Below, in pieces: positions 11,899 through 20,389 of a stretch of DNA of 29,988 bases (its first letter is position 1; the number at the start of each line of letters is the position of its first letter). The notes beneath the pieces are model-generated. The model saw only the letters and a program-made list of their open reading frames with translations. It was not told the origin of the DNA and ran no database searches. The DNA lies in assembly GCA_964573855.1 (NCBI GenBank), contig CAZNKO010000006.1, positions 1 through 29,988 of the forward strand, in the 5' to 3' direction. A program made the translations under genes and the position numbers. The stretch comes from CAZNKO01 sp964573855 (lineage in GTDB: Bacteria > Patescibacteriota > Patescibacteriia > UBA9934 > GWF2-40-263).

Positions 11899-13122
11899 TC
11901 AGAGAAACTTTTCAAACACATCGAGACAGACGTCCAAGCTCAAATATCTTTTTGCATACTCCAGGCCGTTCCTTCCTTGCTGATCAAGCGAGCCCCGTTC
12001 ATGCTCCATGTGGCGAACCGCTTGCACAGCAGTCTCAAGATCTCCGGCGATGGTCGCCATTCCGCACTGTGCGTTTTTCACCAATGTGAAGCCGTCGCTC
12101 TCTTTGTTCAGAAATGCGAGAACTGGCTTTCCTGCTGCCAGATATCCCAAAAATTTTCCAGGAATGAAGGGGGTTGCATTCTTAGCGCTCAAGCACACGA
12201 GTCCAACATCTGCCTCCTGAACGAGGGAGGCATAGTCGTCCTTCGTGACGAATGGTTTCACGATAACGTTACTTAGTCCATAAGAAGCGACCAGCGATTC
12301 GATCTTTGTCTTTTCCATCCCATCTCCGACGAGCAGAAACACGACGTCCTTGAGATCCGTCACGTTCCGGGCCGCCTCGACGAGAAATTCCAATCCTTGC
12401 GCGGGTCCCAGAATCCCCCCAAAGAGAAACACGAACTTGCCGGTGAGCGACCACTGGCCGCGAAATGTTTCCGAACGCGATGGCCGCGAATAAAAATCAA
12501 GATCCACCCAATTTGGAATCGTCACAATCTTCTCTGGCGGGATTTTCTTGTGTTCGATCAGGAATTTCCGTCCGCCTTCAGAATGGAAGGTAATGGCATC
12601 GGCGTCTCGATACACGCGTCTCTCGATCGCCTCAAACAGCCACACGGCAGGTTTTTTTGACCAGCCGGACAGGATGCCTAAATCAATCGCATTCTGGGGA
12701 AAAATATCTTCAAGCAACAGAATGAATTTTGCCTTCAATCGTCGTTTGATCACCCCGCCGATAAGCGCAAGCGGAAGTGGCGGACTGTAGACGATCACAA
12801 CGTCAATTTTTTCCTTGATTATTTTTTTCGCTGCCCAGAAGAAAAGAAACGGCAACAATAATTGAGAAATGCCGCGGATAAAAAAATGGACCTTATGAAG
12901 CGGTAAGGTTTTAGCCCTGATTACGTTCACGCTGTTTTCCTCTTGGACGCCTGCAAGGACTTTTCGCGAATTCTTGGGTAAATAATGTCGTGGGTACGAC
13001 GTAAGCACCCAGATGTTATGGCCGCGTTTCTTCAACCCTTCGGCAAACTCCTGCATGAGATGCGCGGCCGAAGAGACTTCTGGCGGATAAATATCCGCCA
13101 CGATGAGGATGTTTTTCTTCAC
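11899..13122 (-). CDS. GT4 glycosyltransferase, WbuB-like (putative L-FucNAc transferase)
   Basis: This 407-residue GT-B enzyme transfers a sugar from a UDP-sugar to a lipid-linked acceptor at the inner membrane face. The N-terminus ILIVADIYPPEVSSAAHLMQEFAEGL, the LEDIFPQNAIDLGIL segment and the FIPGKFLGYLAAGKPVLAF donor region match the WbuB group of E. coli O26, which adds L-FucNAc. The start is a GTG at 13120-13122, one base after the stop of fnlC. The in-phase ATG overlapping that stop is in another frame. Its position directly after fnlA and fnlC supports the FucNAc assignment, since the same genes adjoin in O-antigen clusters. It is the last gene of the operon. Confidence 0.85.
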   Translation of the reverse strand: MKKNILIVADIYPPEVSSAAHLMQEFAEGLKKRGHNIWVLTSYPRHYLPKNSRKVLAGVQEENSVNVIRAKTLPLHKVHFFIRGISQLLLPFLFFWAAKKIIKEKIDVVIVYSPPLPLALIGGVIKRRLKAKFILLLEDIFPQNAIDLGILSGWSKKPAVWLFEAIERRVYRDADAITFHSEGGRKFLIEHKKIPPEKIVTIPNWVDLDFYSRPSRSETFRGQWSLTGKFVFLFGGILGPAQGLEFLVEAARNVTDLKDVVFLLVGDGMEKTKIESLVASYGLSNVIVKPFVTKDDYASLVQEADVGLVCLSAKNATPFIPGKFLGYLAAGKPVLAFLNKESDGFTLVKNAQCGMATIAGDLETAVQAVRHMEHERGSLDQQGRNGLEYAKRYLSLDVCLDVFEKFL

Positions 13123-13123
13123 A

Positions 13124-14260
13124 TTAATAGAATCCGTTCACGCGACGCTGTTTGATGACTGGGGNNNNNNNNNNGCGCAAGACCTTGCTGGAGACGTTGA
13201 GGTCGCGGTAATCCTCCGGCACAGGAGTCGTCTCCCCTTTGACGTATTGCGTCGTCACGATCTCGATCGCTTGCAGAAGAGGATCTTTTTCGGGCGCAGA
13301 CAATACCAGACTTCCCTTGTCGAAGGCCTCCGGCCGTTCCGTACTCATGCGTAAATGAACCGCAGGCAATCCAAGAATGGCAGCCTCTTCCGCAATGGTC
13401 CCGCTGTCGGACAAGACGCAAAAAGCGTTTTTTTCCAATTTGACGTAATCGAGAAATCCGAACGGTTTTTGGAGACACACCCGTTCATGGAGCCTCATGC
13501 CGTACTCTTGGATACGTTGGGCTGTTCGTGGATGCGTGCTGACGATGAGAGGCCGGCCAAACGCTTCGGCAACGGTATTCAGAGAGCCAAAAAGTTCCTC
13601 GAGTTTTTCCCGCTGTTCCACATGCTCTTCCCGATGAATGCTCACGACAAAATACCCGCCCTTTGTCAGGGAAAGTTTTTCAAGAATGGTAGACCGGTCA
13701 ATCGCTTCCCCGTGGTGATGAAGAACCTCCGCCATGGGCGAACCGGTCACAAAAATTTTTGCCGGATGGAGACCCTCCCGAAGAAGATTACGTCTCCCGT
13801 GTTCGCTGTACGTAAGATTGATGTCGCTGATATGATCCACGATTCGACGATTGATTTCTTCTGGAACATTCTCGTCAAAGGCACGATTGCCGGCTTCCAT
13901 GTGGAAAATTGGGATTTTCATACGCTTAGCAACAAGCGCGGCGAGCGAACTGTTCGTGTCACCCAAAATCAGCACCGCGTCCGGTTGTTCTTTCTTGAAT
14001 ACCTCTTCGCTTTTCGCAATCACGTTCGCGATCTGACCCCCAAGCGTTTCTGCCTGCACCCCCAAAAAATAATCCGGTTTCCTGATTTGAAGGTCAGAGA
14101 AAAAAACCTGGCTCATTTCGTAGTCATAACTCTGACCGGTATGCACCATGACATGATTCACGTGTTCATCTAATTTAGAAAAAACACGGGACAACTTAAT
14201 AATCTCCGGCCGTGTCCCGAAGAATGTCATCACCTTCAATTTAGGCCTCTGGGCGTCCAT
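13124..14260 (-). CDS. fnlC: UDP-N-acetyl-L-fucosamine synthase (UDP-GlcNAc 2-epimerase family), spans an assembly gap
   Basis: It is a non-hydrolysing C-2 epimerase that completes UDP-L-FucNAc synthesis. The 378-residue reading starts MDAQRPKLKVMTFFGTRPEI and keeps the family markers: MVHTGQSYDYEMSQVFF, RKPDYFLGV, LGDTNSS, FHMEAGNRAFDENVPEEINRRIVDH, STHPRT and VLSDSGTIAEEA. These match FnlC and CapG more closely than generic WecB. The run of 10 N at 13165-13174 falls between KVLR and PVIKQRRVNGFY. FnlC proteins have about eight residues there, so the gap is probably only slightly longer than drawn, and the frame is kept. The start overlaps the end of fnlA by 20 bases. Confidence 0.9.
   Translation of the reverse strand: MDAQRPKLKVMTFFGTRPEIIKLSRVFSKLDEHVNHVMVHTGQSYDYEMSQVFFSDLQIRKPDYFLGVQAETLGGQIANVIAKSEEVFKKEQPDAVLILGDTNSSLAALVAKRMKIPIFHMEAGNRAFDENVPEEINRRIVDHISDINLTYSEHGRRNLLREGLHPAKIFVTGSPMAEVLHHHGEAIDRSTILEKLSLTKGGYFVVSIHREEHVEQREKLEELFGSLNTVAEAFGRPLIVSTHPRTAQRIQEYGMRLHERVCLQKPFGFLDYVKLEKNAFCVLSDSGTIAEEAAILGLPAVHLRMSTERPEAFDKGSLVLSAPEKDPLLQAIEIVTTQYVKGETTPVPEDYRDLNVSSKVLRXXXXPVIKQRRVNGFY
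13165..13174. other. scaffold gap (10 N)
   Basis: Ten N characters join two contigs inside the C-terminal codons of fnlC. Because the family C-terminus resumes in frame right after the gap, the join looks correct and the missing piece small. Confidence 0.98.
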
Positions 14261-15278
14261 ACGCAGTAAATGAAATCAACTCGTCTTGAATCTCTTTGAG
14301 AGAAAGCAGAAGTCTCTTCACTTCCTCGACCGACAACCGATTCGTGTTCGCAGATGTGTACCCATGTTCTGTCAGTCCGTTCTTTTTCTCCCCGCGAAAA
14401 TAGTATTGACGATAATCCATGCCCGGAACCTCCGGGGCGATGCGGAAATAATCACCGAGATCTTCTGCGCGGAGCGTTTCTTCGAATGAAATGAGACTTT
14501 CGTGCATCTTTTCCCCAGGACGGATGCCGATCTCGCTAATCTCTTTATTGTAGCGGAAAATTTCCGCAAGAGCCTGCGCCAAATCGCCAATCGTCGAGGC
14601 AGGGGCCTTTTTCACATAAATCGAGCCGTTCTCCCCATGCGCCAAGGCATACAAAACCAAGTCCACGGAATCGCGAAGCGGCATCATGAATCTTGTCATG
14701 GCTTTGTTTGTCACGGTGATAGGCTTCTGCTGTTTCATCAGATCAACAAAAAAAGGAATCACCGAGCCGCGGGTGTACATGACATTGCCATAACGAGTAA
14801 CGCAGACCGTAGTGTCGCCTCTTTTTTCTCGGGAAGCCGCAACCGTGATGCGCTCCATGAGCGCTTTGGACATCCCCATCACGTTGATAGGATAGACTGC
14901 CTTGTCCGTACTCAAAAGCACAACGCGCTTCACCTGGTTCCGAATGGCCGCATCAATCACATGGTGAGCGCCCAGGACATTCGTTTGCATCGCCTGCATG
15001 GGAAAAAATTCACAATTCGGCACTTGCTTCAGCGCCGCGGCATGAAAGACGTAGTCCACACCATACATCGCATGATCGATCGAATCCCTGTCCCGCACGT
15101 CCCCGGTAATGAACCTGATCATGTCCGTATTGAATTTGTTCCCCATGTCGAATTGTTTCTTCTCATCGCGACTGAATACGAAAATCTTTTTTGGACGCAT
15201 CATGAGCAGCCGTTCCACAACCGCATTACCAAAAGAACCGGTCCCGCCGGTTACTAAAATGGTCCTTTGTTCAATCAT
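14241..15278 (-). CDS. fnlA: UDP-GlcNAc 4,6-dehydratase / 5-epimerase (FnlA/CapE family)
   Basis: It converts UDP-GlcNAc to the 4-keto-6-deoxy-L-sugar that starts the UDP-L-FucNAc pathway. From the ATG at 15276-15278 the product is 345 residues, with the Rossmann loop VTGGTGSFGNAV, FSRDEKKQFDM, GVDYVFHAAALKQVP and STDKAVYPINVMGMSK. The usual short-chain dehydrogenase Tyr of YxxxK is Met here, as in FnlA and CapE. RYGNVMYTRGSVIPFF and RPGEKMHESL also fit. An upstream in-frame ATG at 15296 adds six residues, but the family length favours 15278. FnlC follows with a 20-base overlap. The reductase FnlB that normally lies between them is absent. Confidence 0.92.
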   Translation of the reverse strand: MIEQRTILVTGGTGSFGNAVVERLLMMRPKKIFVFSRDEKKQFDMGNKFNTDMIRFITGDVRDRDSIDHAMYGVDYVFHAAALKQVPNCEFFPMQAMQTNVLGAHHVIDAAIRNQVKRVVLLSTDKAVYPINVMGMSKALMERITVAASREKRGDTTVCVTRYGNVMYTRGSVIPFFVDLMKQQKPITVTNKAMTRFMMPLRDSVDLVLYALAHGENGSIYVKKAPASTIGDLAQALAEIFRYNKEISEIGIRPGEKMHESLISFEETLRAEDLGDYFRIAPEVPGMDYRQYYFRGEKKNGLTEHGYTSANTNRLSVEEVKRLLLSLKEIQDELISFTAYGRPEA

Positions 15279-15329
15279 CTTTCCCGCGTCATCCATGTGC
15301 GGGAATAGTAGAGGAAGCCCGGGGATTTA

Positions 15330-16169
15330 TCAACCTATTTTTCGGCGTTCGTACAGCTTGGCGTCCACGAGGAACCGATACCAGCACCCTTGGAGAAAAT
15401 GGAAGATCAGCCCTTCTTTTCCGTCCAAGAAACCGAGCTTGTAAATATAGCGGTACAAGAAGTAAAACCACGCCCGCCAGAACATCGGCAATCGAAGATA
15501 TACGTTTGTTTTGAGCCATCGCTTCCGACGAACCTGACGCCCCATGACGATGGCGTTGTATACCTCGGCAGAATAATCGGACAGGAGATCCTGAACCTCC
15601 CGCGAGGCATACCCGTTGTGTTTCTCCGTCCATGCCGTGAGATCTTTTTTATTGTCGTGGATAAAATCGTTTCTCAATCGTTGGAACGTCCCTTCCAAGA
15701 GAACCGTATGTTCATCCATGGCGGTAAACTCAATTCTCCCCTTTCCGAACCGGAAAACACGCAAGAACCATGCGGGGTAATATCCGCCATGTTTGATCCA
15801 ACGGCCCATAAAATACACGCGCCGTTTGATGGACAAGGCATGAACATCCTCGGCAAGACGAAGAAGCGTTTCATCGATCTCTTGTTTCAGCGCCTCCGTC
15901 AAATACTCGTCCGCGTCGAGACGTAAAATCCATTCGCTGCGGATCGGGAGATGCTCCAGCGCCCAATTATATTGGCCGGAATAATATCCTTCGAACGGAT
16001 GCTGAACCACGGTCGCATTGTATTGTTTGGCAATCTCCAACGTCTTGTCGGTAGAAAAAGAATCCACGACGAAAATCTCGTCGGCCCAACCCGCAATGCT
16101 CGCAAGGCACTGGCCGAGGTTCAGCTCTTCGTTATACGTGAGGATAATGGCGCTCAAAGTTTTCTTCAT
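15330..16169 (-). CDS. GT2 glycosyltransferase, WaaE/KdtX-like
   Basis: This 279-residue GT-A enzyme begins MKKTLSAIILTYNEELNLGQ, with VVDSFSTDKTLEIAKQY and the metal-binding LRLDADEYL. It matches the WaaE/KdtX type of family 2 enzymes, which add hexose to LPS cores, but the true acceptor cannot be read here. The C-terminal part (RRVYFMGRWIKHGGYYPAWFLR, FWRAWFYFLYRYIYKLGFLDGKEGL) has a membrane-associated amphipathic stretch. The start is set by the family N-terminus and by an ATGA overlap with the restored frame of the upstream methyltransferase. A purine-rich GAAAAAGAAG precedes it. Confidence 0.88.
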   Translation of the reverse strand: MKKTLSAIILTYNEELNLGQCLASIAGWADEIFVVDSFSTDKTLEIAKQYNATVVQHPFEGYYSGQYNWALEHLPIRSEWILRLDADEYLTEALKQEIDETLLRLAEDVHALSIKRRVYFMGRWIKHGGYYPAWFLRVFRFGKGRIEFTAMDEHTVLLEGTFQRLRNDFIHDNKKDLTAWTEKHNGYASREVQDLLSDYSAEVYNAIVMGRQVRRKRWLKTNVYLRLPMFWRAWFYFLYRYIYKLGFLDGKEGLIFHFLQGCWYRFLVDAKLYERRKIG

Positions 16170-16405
16170 ACTTCTTTTTCCGCAAGAATATACAGAGAAT
16201 GAGAAAGGGGCCAAAAACGTCCGTAATACCCATGGCGCACCACTCGAAGACCGACTTTTTTCAACTCTCGCACTAATGTCTTCCTTGAAAAAAACCTCAC
16301 ATGCGAACCCGTGGGATCAAAGTGTTCATCAAAAACAAAAAGGGTAATGAAAATATTTTTTACCCATCCATGATAGGGGACGGTGATAAGACATCGCCCC
16401 CCCCC
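16166..16405 (-). pseudogene. displaced C-terminal part of the methyltransferase
   Basis: After the 9-G run, another frame continues the family sequence: RCLITVPYHGWVKN, then FDEHFDPTGSHVRFFSRKTL, VGLRVVRHGYYGRFWPLSHS and LYILAEKEV. It ends with TGA at 16166-16168. That stop overlaps the ATG of the next gene as ATGA, the same coupling seen at other junctions of this operon. This strongly suggests that the intact gene spans 16166-16788, about 206 residues, and needs the run to be 7 or 10 G. Confidence 0.85.
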
Positions 16406-16788
16406 GGCTTTAAAATTCTTCCTATTTCACGAAAAGCATTTTTCGTGTCATACACATGTTCCAAAACTTCTGAAGAAAAGACAAAATCCGCAGAATGACT
16501 CTGGAGGGGAAACGCGCCGCCGTCTTCAATCTTTTGAAAAAGCGTGTTTGGCAAGCCCTTCCTAGCTTTTCTCAATGCCTCTTCTGAAACATCCAGCCCA
16601 ATATAGGTCGCGTTCGGATTTATCGAAACGATCTCCTTCCCTATTTCCCCATTTCCGCATCCAAAATCAACGATAAGAAGATTGCGTTCTTTAGGGATAA
16701 ATCTCTTGAGCGTCGGCCATTTCAAAAAATAGTCGTGTAAATGACCTTCCTTTTCGCTCCAGTATTGTTCGTAGAATTGAGACGTCAT
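16360..16788 (-). CDS. SAM-dependent methyltransferase, frameshifted at a poly-G tract
   Basis: As drawn the frame gives 142 residues. It has a class I methyltransferase fold: IVDFGCGNGEIGKEIV (motif I), YIGLDVSEEALRKAR, DFVFSSEVLEHVYDTKNAF and ILKPGG. After the PGG the reading turns into DVLSPSPIMDG and stops at 16360. The missing C-terminal third lies in another frame (16166-16405). The break is exactly at nine G on the coding strand (16397-16405). With seven G the text would read the canonical LKPGGRCLITVPYHG. The start overlaps the stop of the upstream GT4 as ATGA. The substrate is probably a sugar of the surface glycan. Confidence 0.85.
   Translation of the reverse strand: MTSQFYEQYWSEKEGHLHDYFLKWPTLKRFIPKERNLLIVDFGCGNGEIGKEIVSINPNATYIGLDVSEEALRKARKGLPNTLFQKIEDGGAFPLQSHSADFVFSSEVLEHVYDTKNAFREIGRILKPGGGDVLSPSPIMDG
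16397..16405. repeat. nine-base G homopolymer, possible phase-variation tract
   Basis: Nine consecutive C on the plus strand (G on the coding strand) lie within codons for PGG. The tract is where the methyltransferase frame breaks. Homopolymer G/C runs in glycan genes are classic slippage sites. An assembly or sequencing length error is the alternative. Confidence 0.9.
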
Positions 16789-17948
16789 GTTTGTTCATTC
16801 TTTTTTTGCTCACCAATGATCCTACCATACTCTTGTCGCATGGTATTGGTCGTATGCTTGACCGAGAAACGACTCCCAACAAGCTCCTTTCCCCGTTCTC
16901 CCATTTCTTTCGCTGCTTGAGGATCGCGGAGCATCATGATGATCGCGTCCGCGACTTGAGCCACGTCTTTCTCAACCACAATGCCGGCATTTGCTTCCTT
17001 TATTTCTCCCGAAATCCCAACTCCGCTTGTGACGACAACTGGTAACCCACATACAAGAGCTTCCACGACAGCCATGCCAAAACTCTCCGAATAGGAAGGA
17101 AGAACGAAGACATCGGCATCTTTGAGTGCTGCCAGCTTGTCAGCGCCAAAAAGCGGGCCGGTAAAAATTACCCTCTCCTGGACCTCTTTCTTGTATCCCT
17201 GTTCATCCGGACCAGCCACGACAAGGACCGCCGCTGGTTCCCGTTTTAGGACTTCTCTAAACGCCGGAAGAAGCGTATCAAGTCCCTTCACCCAGGTTAA
17301 CCTGCCTAAAAATAGAATGATCTTTTGTTCTTGACGGATGCCGAATTTTTCCCTAAACGTCCCTCGCGGCACGTTTCTGCTTTGGAAGCTTTCAATATCA
17401 ATCCCATGAGGAATAATGACCGCCTGTTTCAACGGAAGGCTAGCGGCCAGATATTCATCATGTTCCTTTTGGGAAGCGAAATGGATGGCCGAAGCCCGTC
17501 GTAAATTCCTTTTCTCAATCGAGGAAAGATAAAGATTCTTTTTCAAACCGTGATGGCGCAGCGGCTCTTTCATAAGAGAACCGAGCGGTGAAATGATAAG
17601 GGGCTTGCGATATCGTTTGGCGTAGTGCGCTCCAAACAGGGAGAGCGAAGAGAAGACCGACGTGCAATGGATGAGATCGAATTCTTTCGCGTATTCTTTC
17701 ATTACTTTATGCAAGGCACGTGAATAACACCAGGGGTTGAACGTCATGGGAAAATAAAAAACCGACACGCCGTCTATCACTTGATGGTGCGAGACGTCCA
17801 TCCTTTTGCCACGGTCCATGTCCGTGGTATACACTGTCACTTCTACCCCTTGCTGGACTAATTCCTTGTTCAAGGTGTGGGTTACAAGAATCGGCCCGGG
17901 AGAATCCGTGGCGGGGAGATAACTTGGAATGAGATGGAGCACCTTCAT
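16785..17948 (-). CDS. GT4 family glycosyltransferase
   Basis: This 387-residue GT-B enzyme starts MKVLHLIPSYLPATDSPGPI. It has an N-terminal domain with HCTSVFSSLSLFGAHYAKR, the central IIPHGIDIESF, then KIILFLGRLTWVKGLDTLLPAF. The donor-binding EX7E motif is in SESFGMAVVEALVCGLPVV. These are standard family 4 features, and the enzyme probably uses a nucleotide sugar on a lipid-linked acceptor. It sits three bases after the GT11 gene and overlaps the next gene by ATGA, inside one long operon. The sugar specificity cannot be told from sequence. Confidence 0.9.
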   Translation of the reverse strand: MKVLHLIPSYLPATDSPGPILVTHTLNKELVQQGVEVTVYTTDMDRGKRMDVSHHQVIDGVSVFYFPMTFNPWCYSRALHKVMKEYAKEFDLIHCTSVFSSLSLFGAHYAKRYRKPLIISPLGSLMKEPLRHHGLKKNLYLSSIEKRNLRRASAIHFASQKEHDEYLAASLPLKQAVIIPHGIDIESFQSRNVPRGTFREKFGIRQEQKIILFLGRLTWVKGLDTLLPAFREVLKREPAAVLVVAGPDEQGYKKEVQERVIFTGPLFGADKLAALKDADVFVLPSYSESFGMAVVEALVCGLPVVVTSGVGISGEIKEANAGIVVEKDVAQVADAIIMMLRDPQAAKEMGERGKELVGSRFSVKHTTNTMRQEYGRIIGEQKKNEQT

Positions 17949-17951
17949 ACG

Positions 17952-18803
17952 TCAGAGAGCAATCCAAGAAGCCGGAATGAGAGTCTCACAGTCAAACGGT
18001 TCACTTCCATTCCAACGCGCCGGGGCGATGACGATTTTTCCAGGATAGGAATTCAAATAGGCAGCCCACCAGCTGAATGTGCTGTTGCTGATGATCTGGT
18101 GTCGACACAAACTCATCAACACAAGTTCTTCCGCATCCGTAAGATGATGCGACCGGTCTACGAAATAGCTGCCGCTTGGCACAGGTAAGTTTGCCTTCAC
18201 CCAGGGAATATCATCTGAAAAAATAATGTACTGCGGCCCGTGAATCTTTTGTGAAAGGGTCTCCATCGCTTTTTTAAAATACGCCAAAGAAAGCAACGCG
18301 TCTCCCGCAGACCATACATAATCACCCCGACGGACATGGATCGCGACCGTGTTTTCTTTTTGGACCAGACGGAACAGATCCGTCCCTGGATCTAATGGTT
18401 TTTGAAGAGTGAATTCCTGACAGAGGATGTCTCTGATGGTTGAAAAATACTTCAGATCCTGCCAGTACCCTTCCAGATAGACATCCCCGGAAATATCAAG
18501 GACATTATCATCTGGACGCAAAAATTTTTCGTTGACGTATTTCCTCCTTCTCAATGGCTTAAGGCCTTCCAAAAAAGACAGTTTAGATTTGGTCCACTGA
18601 ATCTGGTAATTCGTTTTTGCGAAATTCTGCACGATATTAAATGCAAAAATTTCATTCGGGTTCTGCCCGGCCACCTTTGGGAAATGAGGAAACCAACTCG
18701 TATCGAGTTCGAGCTGGCTCTGGTGTCGGTGAGCAAGCGCCCGGCCCATGGCATACTGAAACATCTGGTTGCCGAGCCCCACGGTTAATCGAACGGTAAT
18801 CAT
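17952..18803 (-). CDS. GT11 alpha-1,2-fucosyltransferase
   Basis: This 283-residue enzyme transfers fucose from GDP-fucose to a galactose-type acceptor. The N-terminal TVGLGNQMFQYAMGRALA and the HVRRGDY motif at 156-162, which binds the GDP part, are diagnostic of family GT11. YIIFSDDIPWVK and the C-terminal SNSTFSWWAAYLN also match. The substrate pathway is partly present: gmd is upstream in the operon, but GDP-fucose synthase is not in the window. A related donor such as GDP-rhamnose or GDP-6-deoxytalose cannot be excluded. Confidence 0.92.
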   Translation of the reverse strand: MITVRLTVGLGNQMFQYAMGRALAHRHQSQLELDTSWFPHFPKVAGQNPNEIFAFNIVQNFAKTNYQIQWTKSKLSFLEGLKPLRRRKYVNEKFLRPDDNVLDISGDVYLEGYWQDLKYFSTIRDILCQEFTLQKPLDPGTDLFRLVQKENTVAIHVRRGDYVWSAGDALLSLAYFKKAMETLSQKIHGPQYIIFSDDIPWVKANLPVPSGSYFVDRSHHLTDAEELVLMSLCRHQIISNSTFSWWAAYLNSYPGKIVIAPARWNGSEPFDCETLIPASWIAL

Positions 18804-18810
18804 AAAAATA

Positions 18811-20388
18811 TCATTTCACGAACCAAAAACAACCACAACCAATCCGCTCATCCGCAACAAGTTCTTTTTGATTATAGATCAACCCCTTGTCCTTTTCCCG
18901 CATGGAAACGAGAGCGAATTCTTTCAGCTCGAGGTCAGAAAAATAACTCATAACCTGTTCGTAAGAATAGATCCTATGCGCATTGAAATGGACCTTCGGC
19001 CGTCCCACGGGAACGACAAATAATAACGAACCTCCTTTGGCAAGAACTCTCTTCAATTCTTTGATGGCCTTCAGATCTGCTTGAGGATCGACAGGGTCTC
19101 CGTATCTCCCGAGCCCAATATGCTCAATCACATGCATGCACGACAAGGAGGCGACGCTTTCATCTTTGAAAGGAAGAGACAATAAATCTGCGTGGCCGGT
19201 CTCCAGATTATCCAATATGAGCGGAGCGGGCCGGTAATCATAAAATCTGACCGGAAGAAAGGCGGACACCATCGAGCAAAAATGGAGAGTGGAGGAAATA
19301 TCTATATGTTCTTTGGGCTGTAACTTCGCAAGACATCGCGCGGCCCAGGCGGGATGATACACATAATGCCTGTCAAAAGATGTTGTTTTGGTTTTCTCAA
19401 AAAGGCAGGGGTGCAGATCACGCAGGCGCGCAGAAAAACGGCAATCATTCGCCTGCCGCATCTTGCGATAAAATAAAAAATAATCCTTCAAGATAAAAGG
19501 TGCGGATAAAATCTTTTTCATTTGTTCAATCGCAAAAAAATAATAGTCCTGCGCGTCCCGAGTCAGATACTTTCCTAGTTTTGAGTGCCTCAATTGATAC
19601 CGCCGTGGGGCCGGGATAATTTGGCGCACGATATGTGCGAGGATGCGACGGCATCGCGTGGAAAGGCGATCGTCCTCCGGAATCTCATAACCGAGTACCT
19701 GCATCTGCAAGCGCTTCCTCGCTTGTGTGGCCTCACGCTCTTGCATTCGGAATCGTGTACTCATGATCGACGCCTTGTGCAGACGCCGACGATACAACAC
19801 GTCCGACAGATTGGCGAAACGCGTCTGGCGGATAAGGCGGCTCCAAAGTTCCGTGTCCGAGGCATACAAAACCGCCGGATCGTACCCGCCAACTTTCTGA
19901 AGCAAGTCCGCGCGCATGATGACAGTCGGATCATTCATAGCGGAGCAAAGAAGCATTTCCTGAAGAATTTGTTCGTGTCCACAAAACCGCTCCACGATCG
20001 CAATTTCTCTCCCGCGATGGTCCGTCTGAACCATATCCGTTCCCACCACCCCTACGTTCGGGTGATCTCTCAAGAAATTGATCTGTCGTTCAAACCGTTC
20101 CGGCAAACTCACGTCATCAGCATCCATCCTCGCGACGAACATCCCGCGGACTTTTTCCAATCCCCTATTGAGCGAAGCGGCCAACCCAATATTCTTTTCA
20201 TTTTTCAAACGAATGATGCGAGGATCCAAAAAAGCAGAAAGAATGAAAGACGTTTGGTCGCTGGACCCATCGTCAATGATAATCAATTCAAAATCTTTAA
20301 ACGTTTGATCCAAAACGCTCTGCACTGCCTCACGGATATATTTCTCCCCGTTATAGACGGGCAAGAGGACGGACAGGGTTGGGGTCAT
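18811..20388 (-). CDS. GT2 glycosyltransferase fused to a DUF268 domain
   Basis: The 525-residue product has two parts. Residues 1 to about 230 form a GT-A domain: SVLLPVYNGEKYIREAVQSV, IIDDGSSDQT, the metal motif RMDADD and SDTELWSRL. A basic helical linker follows (about 235-330). From about 340 a methyltransferase-like DUF268 domain appears: HYVYHPAWAARCLAKLQPKE, HIDISSTLHFCSMVSAFLPV, HVIEHIGLGRYGDPVDP, ELKRVLAKGGSLLFVVPVG and HRIYSY. DUF268 has no established activity that I know of. The fusion suggests transfer and modification of the same residue. It is one base from the GT10-like gene and seven from GT11. Confidence 0.88.
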   Translation of the reverse strand: MTPTLSVLLPVYNGEKYIREAVQSVLDQTFKDFELIIIDDGSSDQTSFILSAFLDPRIIRLKNEKNIGLAASLNRGLEKVRGMFVARMDADDVSLPERFERQINFLRDHPNVGVVGTDMVQTDHRGREIAIVERFCGHEQILQEMLLCSAMNDPTVIMRADLLQKVGGYDPAVLYASDTELWSRLIRQTRFANLSDVLYRRRLHKASIMSTRFRMQEREATQARKRLQMQVLGYEIPEDDRLSTRCRRILAHIVRQIIPAPRRYQLRHSKLGKYLTRDAQDYYFFAIEQMKKILSAPFILKDYFLFYRKMRQANDCRFSARLRDLHPCLFEKTKTTSFDRHYVYHPAWAARCLAKLQPKEHIDISSTLHFCSMVSAFLPVRFYDYRPAPLILDNLETGHADLLSLPFKDESVASLSCMHVIEHIGLGRYGDPVDPQADLKAIKELKRVLAKGGSLLFVVPVGRPKVHFNAHRIYSYEQVMSYFSDLELKEFALVSMREKDKGLIYNQKELVADERIGCGCFWFVK

Positions 20389-20389
20389 G

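Noticed and set aside
13165..13174. Scaffold gap hiding fnlB
   Set aside because: The FnlC C-terminus resumes in frame directly after the gap and only about eight residues are expected in it.
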